Source: JBDSKH01 sp035556655 (lineage in GTDB: Bacteria > Actinomycetota > Actinomycetes > Actinomycetales > Microbacteriaceae). From it: DNA of 23,871 nucleotides. The stretch is taken from NCBI GenBank assembly GCA_035556655.1, contig DATMFW010000051.1:1-23871 (forward strand), read 5' to 3'. The translations under genes and the position numbers were made by a program. Below are positions 1 through 6,881 of this stretch, piece by piece (positions within the stretch are counted from its first letter, which is position 1; every line of letters starts with the position of its first letter). The notes under the pieces were generated by a model. It was not told the origin of the DNA, made no database searches, and saw nothing but the letters and a program-made list of their open reading frames with translations.

Positions 1-2
1 CG

Positions 3-20
3 CGTGGCGACGAAAACTGA
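3..20 (+). CDS. Possible 3' end of an upstream gene (partial)
   Basis: Only the last few codons would lie in the window. Reading from base 3 gives R-G-D-E-N-stop, with TGA at 18-20. The same D-E-N-stop ending is produced by the same repeat arm at the ends of the IclR-type gene (82) and the HAD gene (10194), so a plus-strand gene converging on the IclR gene and ending here is plausible. Nothing can be said about its product. This is an inference from the repeat pattern; a chance reading is the alternative. Confidence 0.3.
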   Translation, partial: RGDEN

Positions 21-94
21 GGACGTTCGGACTGCGGGAGCGCGCACGTCGCCGCCGACGGGCGTTGTGCGTGGAGTCTCCTCAGTTTTCGTCG
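8..94. repeat. 87-bp inverted-repeat element, copy 1
   Basis: Perfect 16-bp arms (CGACGAAAACTGAGGA at 8-23 and its complement at 79-94) enclose a 55-nt GC-rich interior. The arm contains GAC GAA AAC TGA, so it can encode D-E-N-stop, and the right arm does so for the IclR-type gene. The A-run and T-run at the stem base could work as a two-way terminator. A second copy with the same interior length lies at 10122-10204 in inverted orientation. It could be a REP-like repeat, a terminator, or both. Confidence 0.75.
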
Positions 95-861
95 GCGCGG
101 GGGAGACCCGCGGCGTCGAGACGCTCCTCGATCGCCTCCGCTGCGCGCCGCAGCAGCGGCAGCAGGCGCTGCTCGTCGGCCGAGGCGAGATGGGTGACGA
201 CTCCGATCGCGGCGGGAGGCAATCCCGCGCGCGGCGCCAGCGGAAGTGCCAGCGAGGCATTGCCGAGGGTCATCTCCTGCCGGGTCAGCGCGTAACCGCG
301 CCGGCGGGTCGCCTCGACCTCGGCGCGCAGACGCGTCGGGTCCGTGATCGTGAACGGCGTGATCTGCGCGAGGGGACCGCGCAGCAGCGGGGCGGCTGCC
401 GCATCCGGAAGCGCCGCCAGAATCGCGCGCCCCACCCCTGTGGCGTGCACCGGATGCCTCACCCCGACCCGCGCGAGCGTCGGGATCGCGCGCGCCCCGC
501 TCGCGCGCGACAGGTAGAGCACCTCGGAGTCGACGAGCACCGCGACGTGGGCGTTCTCGCCGGTGCTGTCGTAGAGCCCGGTCAGTTCGGGGTCGGCGGC
601 CTCGCGCAGACCGCGTACGACGGGTGCGCGCTCGCCGAGTTCCCAGAGCGCGGTGCCCGCCGCGTAGCGTCCGCCGGCCAGGTCGAGCTGCCCGAGCCTC
701 ACCAGCTCGGCCGCGATGCGGTGCGCGGTCGAGACCGGCAGGCCGGCGCCGGCCGCGAGTTCGCGCAGCGTTGCGCCCGACCCGTCGGCGGGGAGCGCCC
801 GCAGCAGGCGGACGGCGCGGCCGAGCAGCGAGGCGCCCGGCTCGCCCGTGCGCCCCGCCAT
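82..861 (-). CDS. IclR-type transcriptional regulator
   Basis: Predicted DNA-binding regulator of 259 residues, the usual size for IclR proteins. The N-terminal winged helix covers about residues 10-65 (LRELAAGAGLPVSTAHRIAA is the helix-turn-helix). The effector domain follows, with the family-like segments HATGVGRAILA and GYALTRQEMTLGNASLALPL. The start is the ATG at 861-859, which overlaps the TGA of the upstream ABC exporter by one base (TGATG), so it is the third gene of a coupled operon. Its ligand cannot be read from sequence; the position suggests a role linked to the exporter. The last codons (D-E-N-stop) come from the right arm of the 87-bp repeat. The reading frame stays open well upstream of the ATG, but that part is antisense-like GC-rich shadow inside the exporter gene. 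Confidence 0.85.
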   Translation of the reverse strand: MAGRTGEPGASLLGRAVRLLRALPADGSGATLRELAAGAGLPVSTAHRIAAELVRLGQLDLAGGRYAAGTALWELGERAPVVRGLREAADPELTGLYDSTGENAHVAVLVDSEVLYLSRASGARAIPTLARVGVRHPVHATGVGRAILAALPDAAAAPLLRGPLAQITPFTITDPTRLRAEVEATRRRGYALTRQEMTLGNASLALPLAPRAGLPPAAIGVVTHLASADEQRLLPLLRRAAEAIEERLDAAGLPRADEN

Positions 862-2648
862 CAGACCAGCAGCTGGTGCTTGGCCAGCTCCTTGTAGAGC
901 GGCGTGCTCGCCACCAGCTCGGAGTGCGTGCCGACCCCCACCACCTGCCCGCGATCGAGGACGACGATGCGGTCGGAATCGACCACCGTCGAGAGCCGGT
1001 GCGCGATGACGAGCAGGGTGCGGTCCTCGGCGACCGTGTCGATCGCCTCGCGCAGCAGCTGCTCGTTCACCCCGTCGAGCGAGGCGGTCGCCTCGTCGAG
1101 CAGCAGGATCGGGGGTGCCGCCAGCAGCGCCCGCGCGATCGCGAGACGCTGGCGTTCGCCTCCGGAGAGCATGACCCCGTCTTCGCCGACCGCGGCGTCG
1201 AGACCGGCCGGATCGCGGTCGAGCACGTCGCCGAGGTTGACGCTGCGCAGCACCGCGATGCACTGCTCGTCCGTGGCGTCGGGGCTGGCGAGGGTCAGGT
1301 TCTGCCGCAGCGTGCCGGCCAGCACCGGGGCGTCCTGTTCGACGTAGCCGATCTGGCCGCGCAGCTCGCCGCGGTCGAGTCCGCGCACGTCGAGTCCGCC
1401 GAGGCGTACGACGCCCGAGGTCGGGTCGTAGAACCGCTCGATGAGCGACAGGATCGTGCTCTTGCCCGCGCCCGAGGGTCCGACGAGCGCGACGCGGGAG
1501 CCACGCGGCACCTCGAACGACACCCCGCGCAGCACCTGCCGGTCGTGGGCGTCGTCGGTGCCGTCGTGCACCGCGACGGCGGCCTCGGGGTAGCTGAAGC
1601 GGACGTCCTCGAACGCGATCGCCGCATCCGTCGTCGCGGGCGCCGCCGGTTCGATCGCGGCGTCACCCTCGGCCTCGCCGGGAAGGGAGGTGATCTCCTC
1701 GATGCGCCCGAGCGCTCCGAGCGCCTGGTTGACGGACGTGATGGCGCCGAACGCCGAGGCCAGCGGCATGATCAGCATGAACAGGAAGAGGATGAACGCG
1801 ACGAGACTCGCCACGGTGATCGCACCGCTGGCGACCCGGAATCCGCCGACGCCCAGCACGACGAGCAGCGAGATCTGCAGGGCGATCCCGGCGATGGGGA
1901 CGATCAGCGCCGAGACCTTCGCCACCTTGATGCCGGCGGCCCAGGCGCCGCGGGCATCGGCCTCGACGGCTTCGAGCTCGCGGTCGGTGGCGTTGGCGGC
2001 GCGCACGGTGCGGATCGCCCCGATGACGCGTTCGACGGCGGCGGCGAGGTCGCCCACCTTCTCCTGCTGCTCTTTGCTCGCCTGGCGGATGCGCCCCGAG
2101 AGCAGCACGACGGTGACGACCGAGACCCCGATGACGAGTACCGTCAGCCCGAGCAGCAGCGGGTCGATGACCAGCATGGCCACGAGGGCTCCGACGAACA
2201 CGACGGCACCGCCGATGGCGTCGACCAGGCCCTGGGTGATCACGGCGTAGAGCAGGGTGGTGTCGGAGCCGACCCGGGAGACCAGGTCTCCGGTGCGGCG
2301 CTGGTCGAACTCGGCGATCGGCAGCCGCAGCATGCGGCCGACGAGCCGTCGGCGCGCCGAGAGCACCACCGAGGTGCCGGTGCGCTGCAGCAGGTAGTGC
2401 TGGAGCCCGCTCAGCGCTCCGGCGGTCACGACGAGTCCGACGAGCAGCCAGACCAGGGCCCCGAGCGGCCGGCCGCTCTCGACGACGCCGATGACCTGGC
2501 TGACCAGGATCGGCTGGGCGAGGGATGCGGCGGCGCCGGCGAGGCTCAGCGCGACGACGGCGATGAGGACGGGCCGGTGCTCGGCGAGGTAGGGCAACAG
2601 CTGGCGGAGCGTCCCGCGGGGGCCGTCGGTGGTGGGTGCGTGGGTCAT
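861..2648 (-). CDS. ABC exporter, fused membrane and ATPase domains
   Basis: A 595-residue half-transporter of the multidrug/lipid exporter type, expected to work as a dimer in the cytoplasmic membrane. The six-helix membrane domain spans about residues 20-310. The ATPase domain has Walker A GPSGAGKST (390-398), signature LSGGERQR (494-501), Walker B ILLLDEA (514-520) and the switch histidine H550, all intact. A short acidic insertion (about 356-370, AVAVHDGTDDAHD) precedes the Walker A strand. The ATG at 2648-2646 overlaps the stop of the small HTH gene (ATGA), and its own stop overlaps the IclR start, so the three genes are probably co-transcribed. The substrate cannot be predicted. Close family assignment (drug, lipid or peptide) is open. 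Confidence 0.93.
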   Translation of the reverse strand: MTHAPTTDGPRGTLRQLLPYLAEHRPVLIAVVALSLAGAAASLAQPILVSQVIGVVESGRPLGALVWLLVGLVVTAGALSGLQHYLLQRTGTSVVLSARRRLVGRMLRLPIAEFDQRRTGDLVSRVGSDTTLLYAVITQGLVDAIGGAVVFVGALVAMLVIDPLLLGLTVLVIGVSVVTVVLLSGRIRQASKEQQEKVGDLAAAVERVIGAIRTVRAANATDRELEAVEADARGAWAAGIKVAKVSALIVPIAGIALQISLLVVLGVGGFRVASGAITVASLVAFILFLFMLIMPLASAFGAITSVNQALGALGRIEEITSLPGEAEGDAAIEPAAPATTDAAIAFEDVRFSYPEAAVAVHDGTDDAHDRQVLRGVSFEVPRGSRVALVGPSGAGKSTILSLIERFYDPTSGVVRLGGLDVRGLDRGELRGQIGYVEQDAPVLAGTLRQNLTLASPDATDEQCIAVLRSVNLGDVLDRDPAGLDAAVGEDGVMLSGGERQRLAIARALLAAPPILLLDEATASLDGVNEQLLREAIDTVAEDRTLLVIAHRLSTVVDSDRIVVLDRGQVVGVGTHSELVASTPLYKELAKHQLLV

Positions 2649-2860
2649 CGTCTTCCGTATTTCTTGTGCACCGCCTGGCGGCTGACGCCGAGGGCGAGTG
2701 CGATGAGTTGCCAGGAGGCATCGGCGTTGCGGGCACGGCGGACCGCGACCGTCTCGATCCGGTCGAGTTCGGTGCGCAGCCGCGCGACCGCTCGGAGCGC
2801 TTCGATCGGATCCTCGGACCCGGCCTCCGCGGCGAGGGTGTGGATGGTCCCGGTGTCCAT
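2645..2860 (-). CDS. Small helix-turn-helix DNA-binding protein
   Basis: A 71-residue protein: an acidic N-terminus, a helix rich in A/R/L/E at about 18-45, then a C-terminal helix-turn-helix (SWQLIALALGVSRQAVHKKYG, split about residues 49-69; quoted here only in part: LIALALGVSRQAVHKK). It is the likely regulator of this locus. The ATG at 2860-2858 is chosen because a full promoter (TTGACG, 17 nt, TACGGT) ends 7 nt before it. The open frame continues to 3250 but that would run through the promoter and the divergent gene. The stop overlaps the exporter start by 4 nt (ATGA). Two identical-type palindromes overlap its promoter, which fits self-repression. That role is inferred. Confidence 0.8.
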   Translation of the reverse strand: MDTGTIHTLAAEAGSEDPIEALRAVARLRTELDRIETVAVRRARNADASWQLIALALGVSRQAVHKKYGRR

Positions 2861-2863
2861 GCT

Positions 2864-2879
2864 GTCAACCGTAGTTGAC
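2864..2879. promoter_or_regulatory. Palindromic operator 1, GTCAAC-N4-GTTGAC
   Basis: Perfect 6-bp half-sites around the spacer CGTA, immediately upstream of the small HTH gene start and covering its -10 box. It is one of two such sites 28 bp apart, centre to centre. The likely ligand is the small HTH protein (inferred). Confidence 0.65.
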
Positions 2880-2896
2880 GCGCTGGCGGGCGTCAA
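2868..2896 (-). promoter_or_regulatory. Promoter of the HTH-exporter-IclR operon
   Basis: On the minus strand TTGACG (2896-2891), a 17-nt spacer and TACGGT (2873-2868) are followed by 7 nt and the ATG at 2860, so the transcript is probably leaderless. The -35 box is a half-site of the distal palindrome, and the -10 box starts in the spacer of the proximal one. A protein bound there would block the polymerase. Confidence 0.6.
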
Positions 2897-2908
2897 CTCA
2901 GGTTGACG
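2891..2908. promoter_or_regulatory. Palindromic operator 2, CGTCAAC-N4-GTTGACG
   Basis: Perfect 7-bp half-sites around the spacer TCAG. It covers the -35 box of the minus-strand operon and lies just upstream of the plus-strand ABC-2 operon promoter, so one regulator could control both divergent transporter operons. Confidence 0.65.
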
Positions 2909-2933
2909 TTGTGGCGCTGTCCGAGGGATTTCG

Positions 2934-2939
2934 TAGGCT
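2934..2939 (+). promoter_or_regulatory. -10 box TAGGCT of the ABC-2 transporter operon
   Basis: TAGGCT is followed by 6 nt and the GTG at 2946, which places the transcription start at or next to the start codon (leaderless). No convincing -35 hexamer is seen; operator 2 ends 25 nt upstream of the box. Confidence 0.5.
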
Positions 2940-2945
2940 GTCCGG

Positions 2946-3878
2946 GTGTCAGCCGCAGACCCTGTGATCGTCGCCACCGACCTGGTCAAGAAGTACGGCG
3001 CGACCGCTGCGGTCGACGGCATCTCGTTCGAGGTCGCACCGGGGGAGTCGTTCGGGCTGCTCGGCCCGAACGGCGCGGGCAAGTCGACGACGATGCGCAT
3101 GGTCGGCGCCGTGTCGACCCGCACCGGCGGCGAACTCACGATCCTCGGGCTCGACCCGAACTCCGCTGGACCCGAGATCCGGTCGCGGCTCGGGGTGGTG
3201 CCGCAGGCCGACAACCTCGACGCCGAGTTGCGGGTGCGCGAGAACCTCATCGTCTACGGCAGATACTTCGGCCTTCCCCTGAAGCACCTGCGCACCCGGG
3301 CCGACGAGCTGCTGGCATTCGCCCAGCTCTCCGACCGCGCCATGGCGAAGGTCGACGACCTCTCCGGCGGAATGAAGCGCCGGCTCACGATCGCACGGGC
3401 GCTCATCAACGACCCCCGCATCCTGCTGCTCGACGAGCCGACCACGGGGCTCGACCCGCAGGCCCGGCACATCCTGTGGGACCGGCTGTTCCGGCTGAAG
3501 GAGCAGGGCACCACCCTCGTGCTCACCACCCACTACATGGATGAGGCCGAGCAGCTCTGCGACCGCCTGGTCGTCGTCGACAAGGGCCGCATCATGGCCG
3601 AGGGCTCGCCGGCCGCGCTGATCAGGCAGTACTCGACCCGCGAGGTGCTCGAGGTGCGCTTCGGATCCGACCTGAACGCCGGGGCGGCCGCCCGGCTCGA
3701 GGGCGTCGGCGACCGGCTCGAGGTGCTGCCGGATCGCGTGCTCGTCTACGCCGCCGACGGCGAGGCGGCGCTGGCCGAGGTGACCGGCCGCGGGCTGCAG
3801 CCGATGACCAGCCTGGTGCGGAGATCCAGCCTGGAAGACGTCTTCCTGCGTCTGACCGGACGGTCGCTGATCGAATGA
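2946..3878 (+). CDS. ABC-2 type transporter ATPase, DrrA-like
   Basis: A 310-residue nucleotide-binding subunit that would power the two permeases downstream. It has Walker A GPNGAGKST (40-48), signature LSGGMKRR (139-146), Walker B ILLLDEP with the family D-loop TTGLD (159-170) and the switch histidine in TTHYMDEAE (H196). The C-terminal ~80 residues form the extension typical of daunorubicin-resistance (DrrA) and NodI-type ATPases. The GTG start at 2946 has a TAGGCT box 6 nt before it and no Shine-Dalgarno sequence, consistent with leaderless translation. Its TGA overlaps the next start (ATGA). Such systems export drugs, lipids or cell-envelope polymers; the substrate here is unknown. Confidence 0.93.
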   Translation: MSAADPVIVATDLVKKYGATAAVDGISFEVAPGESFGLLGPNGAGKSTTMRMVGAVSTRTGGELTILGLDPNSAGPEIRSRLGVVPQADNLDAELRVRENLIVYGRYFGLPLKHLRTRADELLAFAQLSDRAMAKVDDLSGGMKRRLTIARALINDPRILLLDEPTTGLDPQARHILWDRLFRLKEQGTTLVLTTHYMDEAEQLCDRLVVVDKGRIMAEGSPAALIRQYSTREVLEVRFGSDLNAGAAARLEGVGDRLEVLPDRVLVYAADGEAALAEVTGRGLQPMTSLVRRSSLEDVFLRLTGRSLIE

Positions 3879-4684
3879 CCGCCCCTCTCGTCGACCCGGG
3901 CAGAGTGCGACGCTACGGTGCGCTCTACGTGTTCGAGCACCAGCTGCGGGTGATGCGCAACTACCGCAGTTCGCTGATCGCCACCGCGATCGGCACCCCG
4001 TTCATCTACCTGTTCGCGTTCGGAATCGGCATCGGGACGCTGGTCAGCGCGAACGCCGGCCACGTCGACGGGGTGAGCTACCTGACCTTCGTCGCCCCGG
4101 CGCTGATCTGCATGTCGGTGGTCGGCATCGCCGCCATGGAGTTCACCTACCCGATCATGCTCGGGTTCAAATGGAACCCGACGTTCATCGGCATGAACGC
4201 CGCGCCGCTCTCGGGGCGCCAGATCGTCGACGGCATCGTGCTGTTCGTCTCCCTGCGCATGGCGATCCCCGCGGTCGCGTACTACATCGTGATGGCCGCC
4301 TTCGGTGCGGCGCCGTCGCCGTTCGGCGCCGGGGTCATCGTGACCTCGGTGCTCGCGGGCCTCGCGCTCGGCACGCCGATCATGGCGTACTCGGCCTCGA
4401 TCACCGAAGACAAGGGCCAGTTCGCCGTCATCGGCCGGGTCGTCGTGCTTCCCCTGACCCTGTTCAGCGGCACCATGTTCCCGCTCGATCAGCTGCCCGT
4501 GTTCCTGCAGTGGATCGGCTGGCTCTCGCCGGTGTGGCACGGCACCGAGCTCGGTCGCCAGCTCAGCTACGGCGCGACCGAACCGATCTGGCTCACCGTC
4601 GCGCACGTGGTCTACCTCGTGGCGCTCGCCGTCGCAGGGTGGCGGCTCTCGGTGCGCATCGCCACGAAGAGGCTCGACGGATGA
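3875..4684 (+). CDS. ABC-2 type permease, first subunit
   Basis: A 269-residue integral membrane protein with about six hydrophobic segments (first at about 30-60, SLIATAIGTPFIYLFAFGIG; then about 70-95, 125-150, 150-175, 185-210 and 235-260). It resembles DrrB/NodJ-type ABC-2 permeases, including the FSGTMFPLDQLPVFLQWI segment before the last helices, which is characteristic of the family. The ATG overlaps the ATPase stop and its own stop overlaps the next ATG at 4681, so the three genes form one translationally coupled unit. It probably pairs with the second permease as a heterodimer. Confidence 0.9.
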   Translation: MTAPLVDPGRVRRYGALYVFEHQLRVMRNYRSSLIATAIGTPFIYLFAFGIGIGTLVSANAGHVDGVSYLTFVAPALICMSVVGIAAMEFTYPIMLGFKWNPTFIGMNAAPLSGRQIVDGIVLFVSLRMAIPAVAYYIVMAAFGAAPSPFGAGVIVTSVLAGLALGTPIMAYSASITEDKGQFAVIGRVVVLPLTLFSGTMFPLDQLPVFLQWIGWLSPVWHGTELGRQLSYGATEPIWLTVAHVVYLVALAVAGWRLSVRIATKRLDG

Positions 4685-5514
4685 CCCTTCGGCACGCGGC
4701 CGCCGCGACCCGGGGCGCGCCCCTGTCGCGCGGGGTGGGAGCCCTGTACGCCGGCAACGCGCGCTCGGTCGTCGGGCGCGGCCTGCGCGCCACGCGCAGC
4801 ACCAACTGGATCGTCGTACTCACCGGATTCGTCGAACCGGTCTTCTATCTGCTCTCGCTCGGGGTGGGGCTGGGCGCCTACATCGGCACCGTGCAGGATG
4901 CGGCGGGCAACGCGATCCCGTACGCCGCGTACATCGCACCCGCCCTGCTCGCCGTGTCGGCGATGAACGGCGCCATCTACGACTCCACCTGGAACGTGTT
5001 CTTCAAGCTCAACTACGCCAAGACCTACGAGGGCATGCTGACCACGAGCCTCGGCCCGCTGGATGTCGCGCTCGGCGAGATCTCGCTGGCCTTGCTTCGC
5101 GGCGGCGCCTACGGTCTGGGGTTCCTGCTCGTGATGCAGGCGGTGGGCCTGAACCTGTCGTGGACGGCGATCCTCGCCCTGCCCGCCCTGCTGCTGATCG
5201 CGTTCGGCTTCGCCAGTCTCGGCATGGGCATCACCAGCTACCTGAAGACCTTCCAGCAGATGGACTGGATCCAGTTCTTCCTGCTGCCGATGTTCCTGCT
5301 CTCGGCGACCTTCTACCCGCTGAGCGTCTACCCCGCGCCGGTGCAGTGGATCGTGCAGGCGCTGCCGCTCTGGCACGGGGTCGAGCTGATCCGCGGGCTG
5401 ACCACGGGGGCGCTCGGCCCGGCGATGCTGGTGCACCTCGGCTACTACCTGGTGATGATCGTGGTGGGGCTGGCGTTCACGACCCGGCGGCTGCGCGCGC
5501 TCTTCCTCGACTGA
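4681..5514 (+). CDS. ABC-2 type permease, second subunit
   Basis: A 277-residue membrane protein of the same family as the preceding permease, with about six hydrophobic segments and the matching motif SATFYPLSVYPAPVQWIVQ. The ATG at 4681 overlaps the previous stop (ATGA). A basic N-terminus of ~40 residues precedes the first helix (NWIVVLTGFVEPVFYLLSLG). Two different permeases with one ATPase suggest a heterodimeric channel. The open frame extends upstream to 4171 but that part is the shadow of the first permease. The gene converges on the SDR gene, with an inverted repeat filling the gap. Confidence 0.9.
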   Translation: MTLRHAAAATRGAPLSRGVGALYAGNARSVVGRGLRATRSTNWIVVLTGFVEPVFYLLSLGVGLGAYIGTVQDAAGNAIPYAAYIAPALLAVSAMNGAIYDSTWNVFFKLNYAKTYEGMLTTSLGPLDVALGEISLALLRGGAYGLGFLLVMQAVGLNLSWTAILALPALLLIAFGFASLGMGITSYLKTFQQMDWIQFFLLPMFLLSATFYPLSVYPAPVQWIVQALPLWHGVELIRGLTTGALGPAMLVHLGYYLVMIVVGLAFTTRRLRALFLD

Positions 5515-5519
5515 CCGCA

Positions 5520-5607
5520 CCTCCGTTCTGCAGGACTACGGGTCCTGCACGCGCGAAACTTAGGCGCACGCACTCCTGCGGAGCCGCCGACTCCTGCACA
5601 ACGGAGG
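5520..5607. repeat. 88-bp inverted-repeat element between convergent genes
   Basis: Arms CCTCCGTTCTGCAGGA (5520-5535) and TCCTGCACAACGGAGG (5592-5607) are complementary at 15 of 16 positions and enclose 56 nt. The word TCCTGC also recurs inside (5543, 5574). The element fills the gap between the permease stop (5514) and the SDR stop (5612) almost exactly. It may terminate transcription in both directions. Its architecture matches the 87-bp element at 8-94, but the arm sequence is unrelated. Confidence 0.7.
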
Positions 5608-5609
5608 GT

Positions 5610-6362
5610 CTAGGCCTTCGGCCCGCCCGCAACGTAGAGCACCTGGCCGTTGACGTACGAGGCCTCCTCCGAGCAGAAGAACGCCGCGGCGGCCGCGATG
5701 TCCTCGGGGGTTCCTGCCCGGCGGGCGGGCACGTCCTGGGTCGCCGCGGCGAGGTAGTCCTCGAAGCCCATGCCGATCCGCTCGGCGGTTGCGCGCAACA
5801 TGTCGGTGGCGATGATGCCGGGGGCGATCGCGTTCACCGTCACCCCGAACGGTCCGAGTTCGATCGCGAGGGTCTTGGTGAACCCCTGCAGCCCGGCCTT
5901 CGCGGCGGCGTAGTTCGCCTGCCCGCGGTTGCCGAGGGCGCTCGTGGAGGACAGGTTGACGATACGACCCCACTTCGCGTCGACCATGTGCGATTGCACG
6001 GCGCGGCTCATCAGGAAAGCCCCCCGCAGGTGCACCCCGATGACGGCATCCCAGTCGGCGTCGGTCATCTTGAACAGCAGCGCATCGCGCAGGATGCCGG
6101 CGTTGTTCACCAGGATCGTGGGCGCGCCGAGCTCCGAGGCGACCCGGTCGACAGCGGCGGCCGCCGCATCCGCGTCGGAGACGTCGGCGCCGACGCCGAT
6201 CGCCCGACCTCCGGCCGAGACGATCGCCTCGACGGTGCCGCCGGTCGTCGCCTCGTCGAGGTCGAGCACCCCGACGGCGGCCCCGGATGCGGCGAGCCGC
6301 ATCGCGATCGCGGCACCGATCCCGCGCGCGGCTCCGGTGACGATGGCGACGCGCTCGGTCAT
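5610..6362 (-). CDS. Short-chain dehydrogenase/reductase, FabG-like
   Basis: A 250-residue classical SDR using NAD(P)H. The Rossmann motif TGAARGIG is at 9-16, NNAG at 86-89, and the catalytic set is S138, Y151 and K155 (YAAAK). The length and the C-terminal motif VNGQVLYVAGG fit 3-oxoacyl-ACP reductase and close relatives. Without other fatty-acid genes nearby, the true substrate could be another alcohol or ketone, so I do not assign fabG. A TAACCT box ends 6 nt before the ATG at 6362, pointing to its own leaderless transcript rather than read-through from the rib operon. Confidence 0.88.
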   Translation of the reverse strand: MTERVAIVTGAARGIGAAIAMRLAASGAAVGVLDLDEATTGGTVEAIVSAGGRAIGVGADVSDADAAAAAVDRVASELGAPTILVNNAGILRDALLFKMTDADWDAVIGVHLRGAFLMSRAVQSHMVDAKWGRIVNLSSTSALGNRGQANYAAAKAGLQGFTKTLAIELGPFGVTVNAIAPGIIATDMLRATAERIGMGFEDYLAAATQDVPARRAGTPEDIAAAAAFFCSEEASYVNGQVLYVAGGPKA

Positions 6363-6368
6363 GGGACG

Positions 6369-6374
6369 AGGTTA
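6369..6374 (-). promoter_or_regulatory. -10 box TAACCT of the SDR gene
   Basis: Minus-strand TAACCT lies 6 nt before the ATG at 6362, giving a leaderless start. A CTGACC sequence about 19 nt upstream, overlapping the ribH stop, may serve as a weak -35. Confidence 0.45.
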
Positions 6375-6395
6375 CCCACCTGCCGGTCGATCAGG

Positions 6396-6881
6396 TCAGC
6401 CGCGCAGGCCCCTCAGCACGTTCGCCATCGCCAGCGCCGCCTCGGCGGCACGGGCCCCGATGTCCTCCTTCGACTCCGGCAGCCCGGCGCGGTCGAGGCC
6501 CTGCTGCTCGGTGTCGAGCGTCAGCACCCCGAAGCCGACCGGCTTGCCGGTGTCGAGGCACACCCGGGTGAGCCCGTCGGTCGCCGCCGCGGCGACGTAG
6601 TCGAAGTGGGGGGTCTCGCCGCGCACGATCACGCCCAGCGCGACCACCGCATCCGCCCCCGCATCGAGCGCGACCTTCGACGCGACGGGCAGCTCGAAGC
6701 TGCCGGGCACCTGCACGACGCTCACCTCGGCGCCCGATGCCTCGAGCACCCCGCGGGCGCCGGCGAGCAGGCCCTCCGAGATGCGGGTGTGCCAGAGGCC
6801 CGACACGATGGTCACCTTGAGTCCGGTGCCGTCGGTGTCGAGGCTGAGTGCCTCTGCGGAGGGTGCGCCTTTGCCGCTCAT
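6396..6881 (-). CDS. ribH: 6,7-dimethyl-8-ribityllumazine synthase
   Basis: A 161-residue enzyme that condenses 5-amino-6-ribitylaminouracil with 3,4-dihydroxy-2-butanone 4-phosphate, the penultimate step of riboflavin synthesis. Seen are VPGSFELP, the active-site segment GVIVRGETPHFDYV with its histidine, and GVLTLDTEQQGLDRAG. Length is typical. The ATG at 6881 overlaps the ribBA stop by 4 nt (ATGA), so it is the last gene of the ribD-ribE-ribBA-ribH operon. It normally assembles into pentamers or 60-mers in the cytoplasm (family knowledge). Confidence 0.95.
   Translation of the reverse strand: MSGKGAPSAEALSLDTDGTGLKVTIVSGLWHTRISEGLLAGARGVLEASGAEVSVVQVPGSFELPVASKVALDAGADAVVALGVIVRGETPHFDYVAAAATDGLTRVCLDTGKPVGFGVLTLDTEQQGLDRAGLPESKEDIGARAAEAALAMANVLRGLRG

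Noticed and set aside
624..2906. 760-codon open frame antisense to the ABC exporter operon
   Set aside because: It covers three real minus-strand genes and their promoter, and its product is Asp/Arg-rich with no recognisable domain.
2861..3250. Upstream extension of the small HTH gene to 3250
   Set aside because: It would run through the promoter and twin operators and into the divergent ATPase gene; the HTH protein is complete from 2860.
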